This document shows, piece after piece, positions 13,108 to 26,200 of a DNA stretch of 64,000 nucleotides (its first letter is position 1; the number at the start of each line of letters is the position of its first letter). This stretch comes from Diprion similis (lineage: Eukaryota; Arthropoda; Insecta; Hymenoptera; Diprionidae), in NCBI RefSeq assembly GCF_021155765.1, contig NC_060106.1:16704031-16768030 (forward strand), written 5' to 3'. Under the pieces are notes generated by a model. That model saw nothing but the letters and a program-made list of their open reading frames with translations, was not told the DNA's origin and ran no database searches. The translations under genes and the position numbers were made by a program.

Positions 13108-13938
13108 ATGGAGGGAATTCTTGTTGGATCACATCATATTAGACAGGATAGTACTGCAAATAACATTCAACAAATAAAAATAACGCTCGAAAACCTAACC
13201 AAAAAATTTGACACCCTAGACAGAAACATGAATCACAACACCGCCGAAGTCGTTAATATGAGGGCTGTGGTGACATCTTGCGAACAGGCTGCCAATTTCT
13301 GTTCTGACAAAGTAGACGAGCTGACCCGGATGGTAACGGAGCTAACGAGAAGCAATCGAGAAATGGAAGCCACATGTAATGAAATGAAAAAACAAAATTC
13401 CGAACTGAGCACAAGATGTGACAACCTTGAAAAAAAACTCAACGAAATTGAGCAAAAAGGAAAAAACAATGAGATTGAAATCTACGGTTTGCCGGAAGTG
13501 CAGCAAGGTAACCTCACGAACGTAGTCCACAATATAGCAAAAACCATTAACGCCAATTTCAAACACGGAGACATTGTAGATATCTTCAGGGCAAAGGCAA
13601 AACCAAACAAAAAGCAGCCTATCATAGTCAGGATGAACAACAATGAAAACCGCAACATCTGGCTAGAAAAGCGAAGGACACTAATTCAGACAAATCATAA
13701 TATAGAAGGCATACCAAAAACGACCAAAATATACATAAATGAAGCTCTAACAATCGCAAATAAATCTCTCCTGTATCACACAAAATCTTTCGCGCACGAA
13801 AATAATTATAAATTTGTGTGGGTGAAAGACGGTAAAATCTTTCTTAGGGAAACAGAAGAAAGTAGAATTATTAGGATTGACTCATTGACTCTACTCCAAA
13901 AACAACGATCGATAAATGCAGTATCATCGGAAACATAA
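13108..13938 (+). CDS. Retrotransposon ORF1, coiled coil plus FP25K-like C-terminal part
   Basis: This 276-residue ORF1 protein would bind element RNA and assist target-primed reverse transcription. Residues of about 20-120 form a polar, heptad-like coiled coil. From about 120 onward the sequence (EIEIYGLPE, PIIVRM, KIYINEALT, YKFVWVKDGKIFLR) has the pattern of the baculovirus FP25K-like domain found in many insect CR1-group ORF1 proteins. I chose the first ATG, but there is no stop between it and the 5' junction at 13,053 (another 18 codons), so the native protein may have been longer and truncated on insertion. ORF2 starts 33 bp after the stop. Confidence 0.85.
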   Translation: MEGILVGSHHIRQDSTANNIQQIKITLENLTKKFDTLDRNMNHNTAEVVNMRAVVTSCEQAANFCSDKVDELTRMVTELTRSNREMEATCNEMKKQNSELSTRCDNLEKKLNEIEQKGKNNEIEIYGLPEVQQGNLTNVVHNIAKTINANFKHGDIVDIFRAKAKPNKKQPIIVRMNNNENRNIWLEKRRTLIQTNHNIEGIPKTTKIYINEALTIANKSLLYHTKSFAHENNYKFVWVKDGKIFLRETEESRIIRIDSLTLLQKQRSINAVSSET

Positions 13939-13971
13939 TATATCGAAGTAAAAGACTAAAAGAACAACAAC

Positions 13972-16962
13972 ATGGATAACTGGATCACACATATAGAGAA
14001 TCACGAAGAAATTGGTACGAAAACATACAACACTGACTACCTAAACATATACGACGAAACCGATAGTCTGAAACAACAGCTCACAGAGAAAAACGAACTC
14101 ACCATATTCCAGATGAACATTAGAAGCATTAGACGACACGCCGACGAACTCGTTATACTCATGCAGCAACTACAAGTAAAACTGGACATTATCATACTTA
14201 CAGAAAGCTGGATGGACAAATATGAAGAACATATCAAAGACGGAGATTACACAACCTTCTGGACAGGAAACAAAATCTCCGACAGAGATGGAATTGTAAT
14301 TCTGGTAAAAAAAGGGCTACAAGCTAAGAAGGGTGTATGCCAGATTGAAGCGGCTAATGTGATCAAACTCCAAATACGCACAGAGAAGGAAGAGTTCGTG
14401 ATTTATGCGATTTACAAGTCGCCTTCAGGCAAGGTAGATGAGTTTCTAAAAAGCCTCAATGAAGAAATGGAAAAAGAAACATCAAACAACATTATACTTG
14501 CTGGAGACGTTAACATTGACACCCTAGATCGGATCAGATCCAAGGAAAAAGAGAACTACTTGAACATAATGTACAACCACGAATTTATATCCTGCATAAA
14601 TGTTCCAACTCGGGTTACAGACAACAACAGCACATGTATCGACCACATCTTCGTTAAACAAAAACATGCCAAAAACGTCAAAGCAAGTGTCATCCAAACT
14701 AACATAACAGATCACTTCTCGACGATGATACAAATGAAGACCGTCAAAGCAGTGCAACCGGATATAATTGAAATAAAAAAAATCGACTACAACAAAACCA
14801 GGGAATCTCTGGGGAGAGAAGAATGGCAAGAAGTGACAACACAAACTGATGTCAATAAAGCTACGGAAGCCCTGATTAAAATAATAAAATGGACAATCAA
14901 TGAAGCAACAAATACCAAGACCATAATAACAAACACAAAATGGAAAAAAATAAAACCATGGATCACACAAGGCATAATCACATCTATTAGAAAGAGGGAC
15001 GAGATGGCGAGAAAGCTTCGGAGAAACAAAAACGACACCGTACAAAAAGAAGAATACAGGATATACAGGAACAGTCTCACAAGACTTATAAAAGCAACAA
15101 AAAACTCTTATTACAGTAAGCAAATAGAAAAAGCAGGCAATGACCAGAAGAGGATCTGGCAAGTAATCAACGAAAATCGATATGAAAAAGTGGATAGAAA
15201 CAAGGAACGTGTATATACAATAAAAATAGGAGAAACGAAAATAACCGACCCTAAACAAATTGCCAACAGCTTTAACGAGTTTTACATCAGTATGGGTAAG
15301 AATCTCGCCAAAAAAATCCCAAAAACCAAGATGAGAAACACAAAAAACGAAATAAACATAAAGGACTCAATATTCCTGACACCAATATACGAAGCAGAAA
15401 TAAAAAAACACATAATGGAGCAGAAAAACAGTGCATCCACGGGACATGACAACATTAAAGCCGAATTTCTCAAACACAATGTAGAATACCTTACAAAACC
15501 CCTAGAATACATATTCAATCTTAGTATAGAAAAAGGAATATTTCCGATACACTTTAAGACAAACACCATAACGACTATATATAAGACAGGGGATAAAATG
15601 GACATGGCCAACTATAGGCCCATAGCTATCACCAGTGCGATAGGAAAGCTCCTTGAGAAATGTATGAAAACTAGGCTGATAAAACACATGGACAAGCACA
15701 ACATCATTTCAGTAAATCAATATGGATTCAGACAAAATTGCAGCACACAGGATGCGATCTACTCACTAACAAAGTACATATACGGGAAGATAGACAAAAA
15801 GAAGAAAATAGTAGGAGTGTATCTAGACCTAGCGAAAGCTTTCGACACGGTGCCACATCAAAGACTGTTGGAGAAAATGGAAGCAATAGGGATCAGGGGC
15901 ATCTCTCTGCGATGGTTCGGAAGCTACCTGACAGAAAGAACGCAACAAGTAAAACTAGGAACATCATACAGTGAACGAAAAATTACGGAATGCGGAATAC
16001 CCCAAGGGACTGTCCTATCGGCAATCTTGTTTAACGTATATGTTAATGATATATGCAACATGAAAATGTCATCGAAAATATTAGCATACGCCGACGACAC
16101 TGTCATATTGACTGCAAAGGATACGTGGAAAGAAGCCTTTGAAACAGCAAACCAAGACCTGAATGCAGTATATGAATATCTTAACGAACACCTACTATCC
16201 CTGAATGAGAAAAAAACCAAATATATGACATACGCATCCAGCAAAATAGGAGAAGAAACAAGAGGACCGGAATTTTCAATTAAACTACATAGATGCGATA
16301 CAACAAACAAGAAATGTACGTATGAAGAAATTGAAAAGACAGAAGAAATGAAGTACCTAGGAATAATCATTGACCAAAAACTAACATGGAAGACACATAT
16401 ACTTCAAACATCGGCAAGAATCCGAAAACTGATACACACCTTCATCAATTTACAAAATATGGTAGACAAAACAACAATGAAAAGAGTATACTATAGTCTC
16501 GTGAACTCCGTACTAGAATACGGTATAATAGGCTGGGGTGGAACATACAGCAAACATCTGAAACCACTGGAAATAACTCAGAAGCTAATCCTAAGAATAG
16601 CGTACAAGAAGGATAGAAAATACTCTACCGAGAAATTATATGAAGAAACGGGACTACTGGACATTAGACAAACTTACATGAAGGCTGCAGCAATAAAGAT
16701 TCATAAATCGAACTTAACGGACGAAGAATACCAGATCGTACACGCGCATGATACAAGGGCAAGAGTCAACAAAGAGGTAACAAACCTGAAAACATACACA
16801 ACGAAAGGACAACACCAAGCTGACTACATAGGCCGAAAAATATATAACGAACTCGATAACGAAATGAGGAAACAACCAACACTCAGATTCAAAAAAAACA
16901 TGAAACAATGGATTTTCAGCAGAGGAAGAGAATACTTCAACAAAATTACAAGCCAGGAATGA
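13972..16962 (+). CDS. Retrotransposon ORF2: AP endonuclease and reverse transcriptase
   Basis: This 996-residue protein is uninterrupted. The N-terminal endonuclease/exonuclease/phosphatase domain (about residues 45-270) shows the expected motif order: QMNIRSI, ILTESWM, LAGDVNID, CIDHIF and TDHFST. The reverse transcriptase follows (about 500-790), with NYRPIAITS, YGFRQNCSTQDAI, VYLDLAKAFDTVPH, GIPQGTVLSAILFNVYVND and the catalytic YADD at about 706-709. No RNase H follows; the C-terminal part resembles the usual thumb and tail region. All catalytic motifs I can see are intact, so the copy may be young or still competent. Confidence 0.95.
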   Translation: MDNWITHIENHEEIGTKTYNTDYLNIYDETDSLKQQLTEKNELTIFQMNIRSIRRHADELVILMQQLQVKLDIIILTESWMDKYEEHIKDGDYTTFWTGNKISDRDGIVILVKKGLQAKKGVCQIEAANVIKLQIRTEKEEFVIYAIYKSPSGKVDEFLKSLNEEMEKETSNNIILAGDVNIDTLDRIRSKEKENYLNIMYNHEFISCINVPTRVTDNNSTCIDHIFVKQKHAKNVKASVIQTNITDHFSTMIQMKTVKAVQPDIIEIKKIDYNKTRESLGREEWQEVTTQTDVNKATEALIKIIKWTINEATNTKTIITNTKWKKIKPWITQGIITSIRKRDEMARKLRRNKNDTVQKEEYRIYRNSLTRLIKATKNSYYSKQIEKAGNDQKRIWQVINENRYEKVDRNKERVYTIKIGETKITDPKQIANSFNEFYISMGKNLAKKIPKTKMRNTKNEINIKDSIFLTPIYEAEIKKHIMEQKNSASTGHDNIKAEFLKHNVEYLTKPLEYIFNLSIEKGIFPIHFKTNTITTIYKTGDKMDMANYRPIAITSAIGKLLEKCMKTRLIKHMDKHNIISVNQYGFRQNCSTQDAIYSLTKYIYGKIDKKKKIVGVYLDLAKAFDTVPHQRLLEKMEAIGIRGISLRWFGSYLTERTQQVKLGTSYSERKITECGIPQGTVLSAILFNVYVNDICNMKMSSKILAYADDTVILTAKDTWKEAFETANQDLNAVYEYLNEHLLSLNEKKTKYMTYASSKIGEETRGPEFSIKLHRCDTTNKKCTYEEIEKTEEMKYLGIIIDQKLTWKTHILQTSARIRKLIHTFINLQNMVDKTTMKRVYYSLVNSVLEYGIIGWGGTYSKHLKPLEITQKLILRIAYKKDRKYSTEKLYEETGLLDIRQTYMKAAAIKIHKSNLTDEEYQIVHAHDTRARVNKEVTNLKTYTTKGQHQADYIGRKIYNELDNEMRKQPTLRFKKNMKQWIFSRGREYFNKITSQE

Positions 16963-17263
16963 AACAGATAAGACCTACAAATCAGAACACAGGACGGACA
17001 ACACAAACAAAATAAGGAAAATAAGTAAGCCGAACCCTTGACACCCTACGCACAAGTTTCCGAACTTATGTGGGGAAGGGCGACGCACTCTACATGGAGG
17101 TACACATCGTAGAATATAAGTTATTTTTCACGCAGACAGAAATGAAAAAAAAAAAAAAAAAAACATTATATAAAATTACAAGTATAACTATGTAGCGTAT
17201 TTTTTGAAAAATGTATTGTGTTCACCGAAATGGGAGATATCCAATAAACTAAACTAAACTAAA

Positions 17264-20200
17264 CTAACCCCTTTGCATTTTTGGCAAAAATTTCGACGAC
17301 TTTGAAAAGTGCTGCAATTAATTCTTTAGAGTACTATTCCGACGTGATTTTGCGAGAGGAATCGATTAATCGCAGTCCCGATACGCTGCGAGCAACACCT
17401 GCAAAGTTACAGCCGGAAAACTGCAGATTTTCATCGTCATTTCTCTGCTGCTGGTCCTAGGCTATTTTTCATGTGTTTTCTGAGTTCCTGGGCGTCGAAT
17501 TAGTCTAAAAAGCGTCATACGGATCGATTCCCAGACAAAAGATTTTTCGGCTAAAAAAAATCCAAGGCTAACCCCTTTGCATTTTTGGCAAAAATTTCGA
17601 CGACTTTGAAAAGTGCTGCAATTAATTCTTTAGAGTACTATTCCGACGTGATTTTGCGAGAGGAATCGATTAATCGCAGTCCCGATACGCTGCGAGCAAC
17701 ACCTGCAAAGTTTCAGCCAAAAAACTGCAGATTTTTATCGTCATTTCTCTGCTGCTGGTCCTAGGCTATTTTTCATGTGTTTTCTGAGTTCCTGGGCGTC
17801 GAATTAGTCTAAAAAGCGTCATACGGATCGATTCCCAGAATAAAGATTTTTCGGCCAAAAAAAATCCAAGGCTAACCCCTTTGCATTTTTGGCAAAAATT
17901 TCGACGACTTTGAAAAGTGCTGCAATTAATTCTTTAGAGTACTATTCCGACGTGATTTTGCGAGAGGAATCGATTAATCGCAGTCCCGATACGCTGCGAG
18001 CAACACCTGCAAAGTTACAGCCAAAAAACTGCAGATTTTCATCGTCATTTCTCTGCTGCTGGTCCTAGGCTATTTTTCATGTGTTTTCTGAGTTCCTGGG
18101 CGTCGAATTAGTCTAAAAAGCGTCATACGGATCGATTCCCAGACAAAAGATTTTTCGGCTAAAAAAAATCGAAGGCTAACCCCTTTGCATTTTTGGCAAA
18201 AATTTCGACGACTTTGAAAAGTGCTGCAATTAATTCTTTAGAGTACTATTCCGACGTGATTTTGCGAGAGGAATCGATTAATCGCAGTCCCGATACGCTG
18301 CGAGCAACACCTGCAAAGTTACAGCCAAAAAACTGCAGATTTTCATCGTCATTTCTCTGCTGCTGGTCCTAGGCTATTTTTCATGTGTTTTCTGAGTTCC
18401 TGGGCGTCGAATTAGTCTAAAAAGCGTCATACGGATCGATTCCCAGAATAAAGATTTTTCGGCCAAAAAAAATCCAAGGCTAACCCCTTTGCATTTTTGG
18501 CGAAAATTTCGACGACTCTGAAAAGTGCTGCAATTAATTCTTTAGAGTACTATTCCGACGTGATTTTGCGAGAGGAATCGATTAATCGCAGTCCCGATAC
18601 GCTGCGAGCAACACCTGCAAAGTTACAGCCAAAAAACTGCAGATTTTCATCGTCATTTCTCTGCTGCTGGTCCTAGGCTATTTTTCATGTGTTTTCTGAG
18701 TTCCTGGGCGTCGAATTAGTCTAAAAAGCGTCATACGGATCGATTCCCAGAATAAAGATTTTTCGGCCAAAAAAAATCCAAGGCTAACCCCTTTGCATTT
18801 TTGGCGAAAATTTCGACGACTCTGAAAAGTGCTGCAATTAATTCTTTAGAGTACTATTCCGACGTGATTTTGCGAGAGGAATCGATTAATCGCAGTCCCG
18901 ATACGCTGCGAGCAACACCTGCAAAGTTACAGCCAAAAAACTGCAGATTTTCATCGTCATTTCTCTGCTGCTGGTCCTAGGCTATTTTTCATGTGTTTTC
19001 TGAGTTCCTGGGCGTCGAATTGGTCTAAAAAGCGTCATACGGATCGATTCCCAGAATAAAGATTTTTCGGCCAAAAAAAATCCAAGGCTAACCCCTTTGC
19101 ATTTTTGGCGAAAATTTCGACGACTCTGAAAAGTGCTGCAATTAATTCTTTAGAGTACTATTCCGACGTGATTTTGCGAGAGGAATCGATTAATCGCAGT
19201 CCCGATACGCTGCGAGCAACACCTGCAAAGTTACAGCCAAAAAACTGCAGATTTTCATCGTCATTTCTCTGCTGCTGGTCCTAGGCTATTTTTCATGTGT
19301 TTTCTGAGTTCCTGGGCGTCGAATTAGTCTAAAAAGCGTCATACGGATCGATTCCCAGAATAAAGATTTTTCGGCCAAAAAAAATCCAAGGCTAACCCCT
19401 TTGCATTTTTGGCGAAAATTTCGACGACTCTGAAAAGTGCTGCAATTAATTCTTTAGAGTACTATTCCGACGTGATTTTGCGAGAGGAATCGATTAATCG
19501 CAGTCCCGATACGCTGCGAGCAACACCTGCAAAGTTACAGCCAAAAAACTGCAGATTTTCATCGTCATTTCTCTGCTGCTGGTCCTAGGCTATTTTTCAT
19601 GTGTTTTCTGAGTTCCTGGGCGTCGAATTAGTCTAAAAAGCGTCATACGGATCGATTCCCAGACAAAAGATTTTTTGGCTAAAAAAAATCCAAGGCTAAA
19701 CCCTTTGCATTTTTGGCAAAAATTTCGACGACTTTGAAAAGTGCTGCAATTAATTCTTTAGAGTACTATTCCGACGTGATTTTGCGAGAGGAATCGATTA
19801 TTCGCAGTCCCGATACGCTGCGAGCAACACCTGCAAAGTTAGAGCCGGAAAACTGCAGATTTTTATCGTCATTTCTCTGCTGCTGGTCCTAGGCTATTTT
19901 TCATGTGTTTTCTGAGTTCCTGGGCGTCGAATTAGTCTAAAAAGCGTCATACGGATCGATTCCCAGAATGAAGATTTTTCGGCCAAAAAAAATCCAAGGC
20001 TAACCCCTTTGCATTTTTGGCGAAAATTTCGACGACTCTGAAAAGTGCTGCAATTAATTCTTTAGAGTACTATTCCGACGTGATTTTGCGAGAGGAATCG
20101 ATTAATCGCAGTCCCGATACGCTGCGAGCAACACCTGCAAAGTTACAGCCAAAAAACTGCAGATTTTCATCGTCATTTCTCTGCTGCTGGTCCTAGGCTA

Positions 20201-23200
20201 TTTTTCATGTGTTTTCTGAGTTCCTGGGCGTCGAATTAGTCTAAAAAGCGTCATACGGATCGATTCCCAGAATAAAGATTTTTCGGCCAAAAAAAATCCA
20301 AGGCTAACCCCTTTGCATTTTTGGCGAAAATTTCGACGACTTTGAAAAGTGCTGCAATTAATTCTTTAGAGTACTATTCCGACGTGATTTTGCGAGAGGA
20401 ATCGATTAATCGCAGTCCCGATACGCTGCGAGCAACACCTGCAAAGTTACAGCCAAAAAACTGCAGATTTTCATCGTCATTTCTCTGCTGCTGGTCCTAG
20501 GCTATTTTTCATGTGTTTTCTGAGTTCCTGGGCGTCGAATTAGTCTAAAAAGCGTCATACGGATCGATTCCCAGAATAAAGATTTTTCGGCCAAAAAAAA
20601 TCCAAGGCTAACCCCTTTGCATTTTTGGCAAAAATTTCGACGACTTTGAAAAGTGCTGCAATTAATTCTTTAGAGTACTATTCCGACGTGATTTTGCGAG
20701 AGGAATCGATTAATCGCAGTCCCGATACGCTGCGAGCAACACCTGCAAAGTTACAGCCAAAAAACTGCAGATTTTCATCGTCATTTCTCTGCTGCTGGTC
20801 CTAGGCTATTTTTCATGTGTTTTCTGAGTTCCTGGGCGTCGAATTAGTGTAAAAAGCGTCATACGGATCGATTCCCAGACAAAAGATTTTTCGGCTAAAA
20901 AAAATCGAAGGCTAACCCCTTTGCATTTTTGGCAAAAATTTCGACGACTTTGAAAAGTGCTGCAATTAATTCTTTAGAGTACTATTCCGACGTGATTTTG
21001 CGAGAGGAATCGATTAATCGCAGTCCCGATACGCTGCGAGCAACACCTGCAAAGTTACAGCCAAAAAACTGCAGATTTTCATCGTCATTTCTCTGCTGCT
21101 GGTCCTAGGCTATTTTTCATGTGTTTTCTGAGTTCCTGGGCGTCGAATTAGTCTAAAAAGCGTCATACGGATCGATTCCCAGAATAAAGATTTTTCGGCC
21201 AAAAAAAATCCAAGGCTAACCCCTTTGCATTTTTGGCGAAAATTTCGACGACTCTGAAAAGTGCTGCAATTAATTCTTTAGAGTACTATTCCGACGTGAT
21301 TTTGCGAGAGGAATCGATTAATCGCAGTCCCGATACGCTGCGAGCAACACCTGCAAAGTTACAGCCAAAAAACTGCAGATTTTCATCGTCATTTCTCTGC
21401 TGCTGGTCCTAGGCTATTTTTCATGTGTTTTCTGAGTTCCTGGGCGTCGAATTAGTCTAAAAAGCGTCATACGGATCGATTCCCAGACAAAAGATTTTTT
21501 GGCTAAAAAAAATCCAAGGCTAAACCCTTTGCATTTTTGGCAAAAATTTCGACGACTTTGAAAAGTGCTGCAATTAATTCTTTAGAGTACTATTCCGACG
21601 TGATTTTGCGAGAGGAATCGATTATTCGCAGTCCCGATACGCTGCGAGCAACACCTGCAAAGTTAGAGCCGGAAAACTGCAGATTTTTATCGTCATTTCT
21701 CTGCTGCTGGTCCTAGGCTATTTTTCATGTGTTTTCTGAGTTCCTGGGCGTCGAATTAGTCTAAAAAGCGTCATACGGATCGATTCCCAGAATGAAGATT
21801 TTTCGGCCAAAAAAAATCCAAGGCTAACCCCTTTGCATTTTTGGCGAAAATTTCGACGACTCTGAAAAGTGCTGCAATTAATTCTTTAGAGTACTATTCC
21901 GACGTGATTTTGCGAGAGGAATCGATTAATCGCAGTCCCGATACGCTGCGAGCAACACCTGCAAAGTTACAGCCAAAAAACTGCAGATTTTCATCGTCAT
22001 TTCTCTGCTGCTGGTCCTAGGCTATTTTTCATGTGTTTTCTGAGTTCCTGGGCGTCGAATTAGTCTAAAAAGCGTCATACGGATCGATTCCCAGAATAAA
22101 GATTTTTCGGCCAAAAAAAATCCAAGGCTAACCCCTTTGCATTTTTGGCGAAAATTTCGACGACTTTGAAAAGTGCTGCAATTAATTCTTTAGAGTACTA
22201 TTCCGACGTGATTTTGCGAGAGGAATCGATTAATCGCAGTCCCGATACGCTGCGAGCAACACCTGCAAAGTTACAGCCAAAAAACTGCAGATTTTCATCG
22301 TCATTTCTCTGCTGCTGGTCCTAGGCTATTTTTCATGTGTTTTCTGAGTTCCTGGGCGTCGAATTAGTCTAAAAAGCGTCATACGGATCGATTCCCAGAA
22401 TAAAGATTTTTCGGCCAAAAAAAATCCAAGGCTAACCCCTTTGCATTTTTGGCAAAAATTTCGACGACTTTGAAAAGTGCTGCAATTAATTCTTTAGAGT
22501 ACTATTCCGACGTGATTTTGCGAGAGGAATCGATTAATCGCAGTCCCGATACGCTGCGAGCAACACCTGCAAAGTTACAGCCAAAAAACTGCAGATTTTC
22601 ATCGTCATTTCTCTGCTGCTGGTCCTAGGCTATTTTTCATGTGTTTTCTGAGTTCCTGGGCGTCGAATTAGTGTAAAAAGCGTCATACGGATCGATTCCC
22701 AGACAAAAGATTTTTCGGCTAAAAAAAATCGAAGGCTAACCCCTTTGCATTTTTGGCAAAAATTTCGACGACTTTGAAAAGTGCTGCAATTAATTCTTTA
22801 GAGTACTATTCCGACGTGATTTTGCGAGAGGAATCGATTAATCGCAGTCCCGATACGCTGCGAGCAACACCTGCAAAGTTACAGCCAAAAAACTGCAGAT
22901 TTTCATCGTCATTTCTCTGCTGCTGGTCCTAGGCTATTTTTCATGTGTTTTCTGAGTTCCTGGGCGTCGAATTAGTCTAAAAAGCGTCATACGGATCGAT
23001 TCCCAGAATAAAGATTTTTCGGCCAAAAAAAATCCAAGGCTAACCCCTTTGCATTTTTGGCGAAAATTTCGACGACTCTGAAAAGTGCTGCAATTAATTC
23101 TTTAGAGTACTATTCCGACGTGATTTTGCGAGAGGAATCGATTAATCGCAGTCCCGATACGCTGCGAGCAACACCTGCAAAGTTACAGCCAAAAAACTGC

Positions 23201-26200
23201 AGATTTTCATCGTCATTTCTCTGCTGCTGGTCCTAGGCTATTTTTCATGTGTTTTCTGAGTTCCTGGGCGTCGAATTAGTCTAAAAAGCGTCATACGGAT
23301 CGATTCCCAGAATAAAGATTTTTCGGCCAAAAAAAATCCAAGGCTAACCCCTTTGCATTTTTGGCGAAAATTTCGACGACTCTGAAAAGTGCTGCAATTA
23401 ATTCTTTAGAGTACTATTCCGACGTGATTTTGCGAGAGGAATCGATTAATCGCAGTCCCGATACGCTGCGAGCAACACCTGCAAAGTTAGAGCCGGAAAA
23501 CTGCAGATTTTTATCGTCATTTCTCTGCTGCTGGTCCTAGGCTATTTTTCATGTGTTTTCTGAGTTCCTGGGCGTCGAATTAGTCTAAAAAGCGTCATAC
23601 GGATCGATTCCCAGAATAAAGATTTTTCGGCCAAAAAAAATCCAAGGCTAACCCCTTTGCATTTTTGGCGAAAATTTCGACGACTCCGAAAAGTGCTGCA
23701 ATTAATTCTTTAGAGTACTATTCCGACGTGATTTTGCGAGAGGAATCGATTAATCGCAGTCCCGATACGCTGCGAGCAACACCTGCAAAGTTACAGCCAA
23801 AAAACTGCAGATTTTCATCGTCATTTCTCTGCTGCTGGTCCTAGGCTATTTTTCATGTGTTTTCTGAGTTCCTGGGCGTCGAATTAGTCTAAAAAGCGTC
23901 ATACGGATCGATTCCCAGAATAAAGATTTTTCGGCCAAAAAAAATCCAAGGCTAACCCCTTTGCATTTTTGGCGAAAATTTCGACGACTCTGAAAAGTGC
24001 TGCAATTAATTCTTTAGAGTACTATTCCGACGTGATTTTGCGAGAGGAATCGATTAATCGCAGTCCCGATACGCTGCGAGCAACACCTGCAAAGTTACAG
24101 CCAAAAAACTGCAGATTTTCATCGTCATTTCTCTGCTGCTGGTCCTAGGCTATTTTTCATGTGTTTTCTGAGTTCCTGGGCGTCGAATTAGTGTAAAAAG
24201 CGTCATACGGATCGATTCCCAGACAAAAGATTTTTCGGCTAAAAAAAATCGAAGGCTAACCCCTTTGCATTTTTGGCAAAAATTTCGACGACTTTGAAAA
24301 GTGCTGCAATTAATTCTTTAGAGTACTATTCCGACGTGATTTTGCGAGAGGAATCGATTAATCGCAGTCCCGATACGCTGCGAGCAACACCTGCAAAGTT
24401 ACAGCCAAAAAACTGCAGATTTTCATCGTCATTTCTCTGCTGCTGGTCCTAGGCTATTTTTCATGTGTTTTCTGAGTTCCTGGGCGTCGAATCAGTCTAA
24501 AAAGCGTCATACGGATCGATTCCCAGAATAAAGATTTTTCGGCCAAAAAAAATCCAAGGCTAACCCCTTTGCATTTTTGGCGAAAATTTCGACGACTCTG
24601 AAAAGTGCTGCAATTAATTCTTTAGAGTACTATTCCGACGTGATTTTGCGAGAGGAATCGATTAATCGCAGTCCCGATACGCTGCGAGCAACACCTGCAA
24701 AGTTTCAGCCAAAAAACTGCAGATTTTCATGGTCATTTCTCTGCTGCTGGTCCTAGGCTATTTTTCATGTGTTTTCTGAGTTCCTGGGCGTCGAATTAGT
24801 CTAAAAAGCGTCATACGGATCGATTCCCAGAATAAAGATTTTTCGGCCAAAAAAAATCCAAGGCTAACCCCTTTGCATTTTTGGCGAAAATTTCGACGAC
24901 TCTGAAAAGTGCTGCAATTAATTCTTTAGAGTACTATTCCGACGTGATTTTGCGAGAGGAATCGATTAATCGCAGTCCCGATACGCTGCGAGCAACACCT
25001 GCAAAGTTACAGCCAAAAAACTGCAGATTTTCATCGTCATTTCTCTGCTGCTGGTCCTAGGCTATTTTTCATGTGTTTTCTGAGTTCCTGGGCGTCGAAT
25101 TAGTCTAAAAAGCGTCATACGGATCGATTCCCAGACAAAAGATTTTTCGGCCAAAAAAAATCCGAAGCTAACCCCTTTGCATTTTTGGCGAAAATTTCGA
25201 CAACTTTGAAAAGTGCTGCAATTAATTCTTTAGAGTACTATTCCGACGTGATTTTGCGAGAGGAATCGATTAATCGCAGTCCCGATACGCTGCGAGCAAC
25301 ACCTGCAAAGTTACAGCCGGAAAACTGCAGATTTTCATCGTCATTTCTCTGCTGCTGGTCCTAGGCTATTTTTCATGTGTTTTCTGAGTTCCTGGGCGTC
25401 GAATTAGTCTAAAAAGCGTCATACGGATCGATTCCCAGACAAAAGATTTTTCGGCTAAAAAAAATCCAAGGCTAACCCCTTTGCATTTTTGGCAAAAATT
25501 TCGACGACTTTGAAAAGTGCTGCAATTAATTCTTTAGAGTACTATTCCGACGTGATTTTGCGAGAGGAATCGATTAATCGCAGTCCCGATACGCTGCGAG
25601 CAACACCTGCAAAGTTACAGCCAAAAAACTGCAGATTTTCATCGTCATTTCTCTGCTGCTGGTCCTAGGCTATTTTTCATGTGTTTTCTGAGTTCCTGGG
25701 CGTCGAATTAGTCTAAAAAGCGTCATACGGATCGATTCCCAGAATAAAGATTTTTCGGCCAAAAAAAATCCAAGGCTAACCCCTTTGCATTTTTGGCAAA
25801 AATTTCGACGACTTTGAAAAGTGCTGCAATTAATTCTTTAGAGTACTATTCCGACGTGATTTTGCGAGAGGAATCGATTAATCGCAGTCCCGATACGCTG
25901 CGAGCAACACCTGCAAAGTTACAGCCAAAAAACTGCAGATTTTCATCGTCATTTCTCTGCTGCTGGTCCTAGGCTATTTTTCATGTGTTTTCTGAGTTCC
26001 TGGGCGTCGAATGAGTCTAAAAAGCGTCATACGGACCGATTCCCAGACAAAAGATTTTTCGGCTAAAAAAAATCCAAGGCTAACCCCTTTGCATTTTTGG
26101 CAAAAATTTCGACGACTTTGAAAAGTGCTGCAATTAATTCTTTAGAGTACTATTCCGACGTGATTTTGCGAGAGGAATCGATTAATCGCAGTCCCGATAC

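Larger units (their letters stand above)
13053..17263 (+). mobile_element. Non-LTR retrotransposon, near full length, inserted in satellite
   Basis: The element is about 4.2 kb, with two intact ORFs, a short A run (17,145-17,163) and a 3' microsatellite tail of CTAAA units ending at the satellite's own CTAA. The satellite resumes in phase after it, so the insertion is clean. The target duplication is at least CTAA, but this cannot be separated from the tail repeat. There are no LTRs and no RNase H domain. The ORF1 frame stays open from 13,108 back to the junction, which suggests a slightly 5'-truncated element. The CR1/Jockey-like group is my best guess, from the FP25K-type ORF1 plus the AP endonuclease. 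Confidence 0.93.

Noticed and set aside
14524-16370. Long minus-strand ORFs across the retrotransposon
   Set aside because: They are antisense shadows of ORF2; their Cys/Phe/Tyr-rich composition is what A-rich coding DNA gives on the opposite strand.
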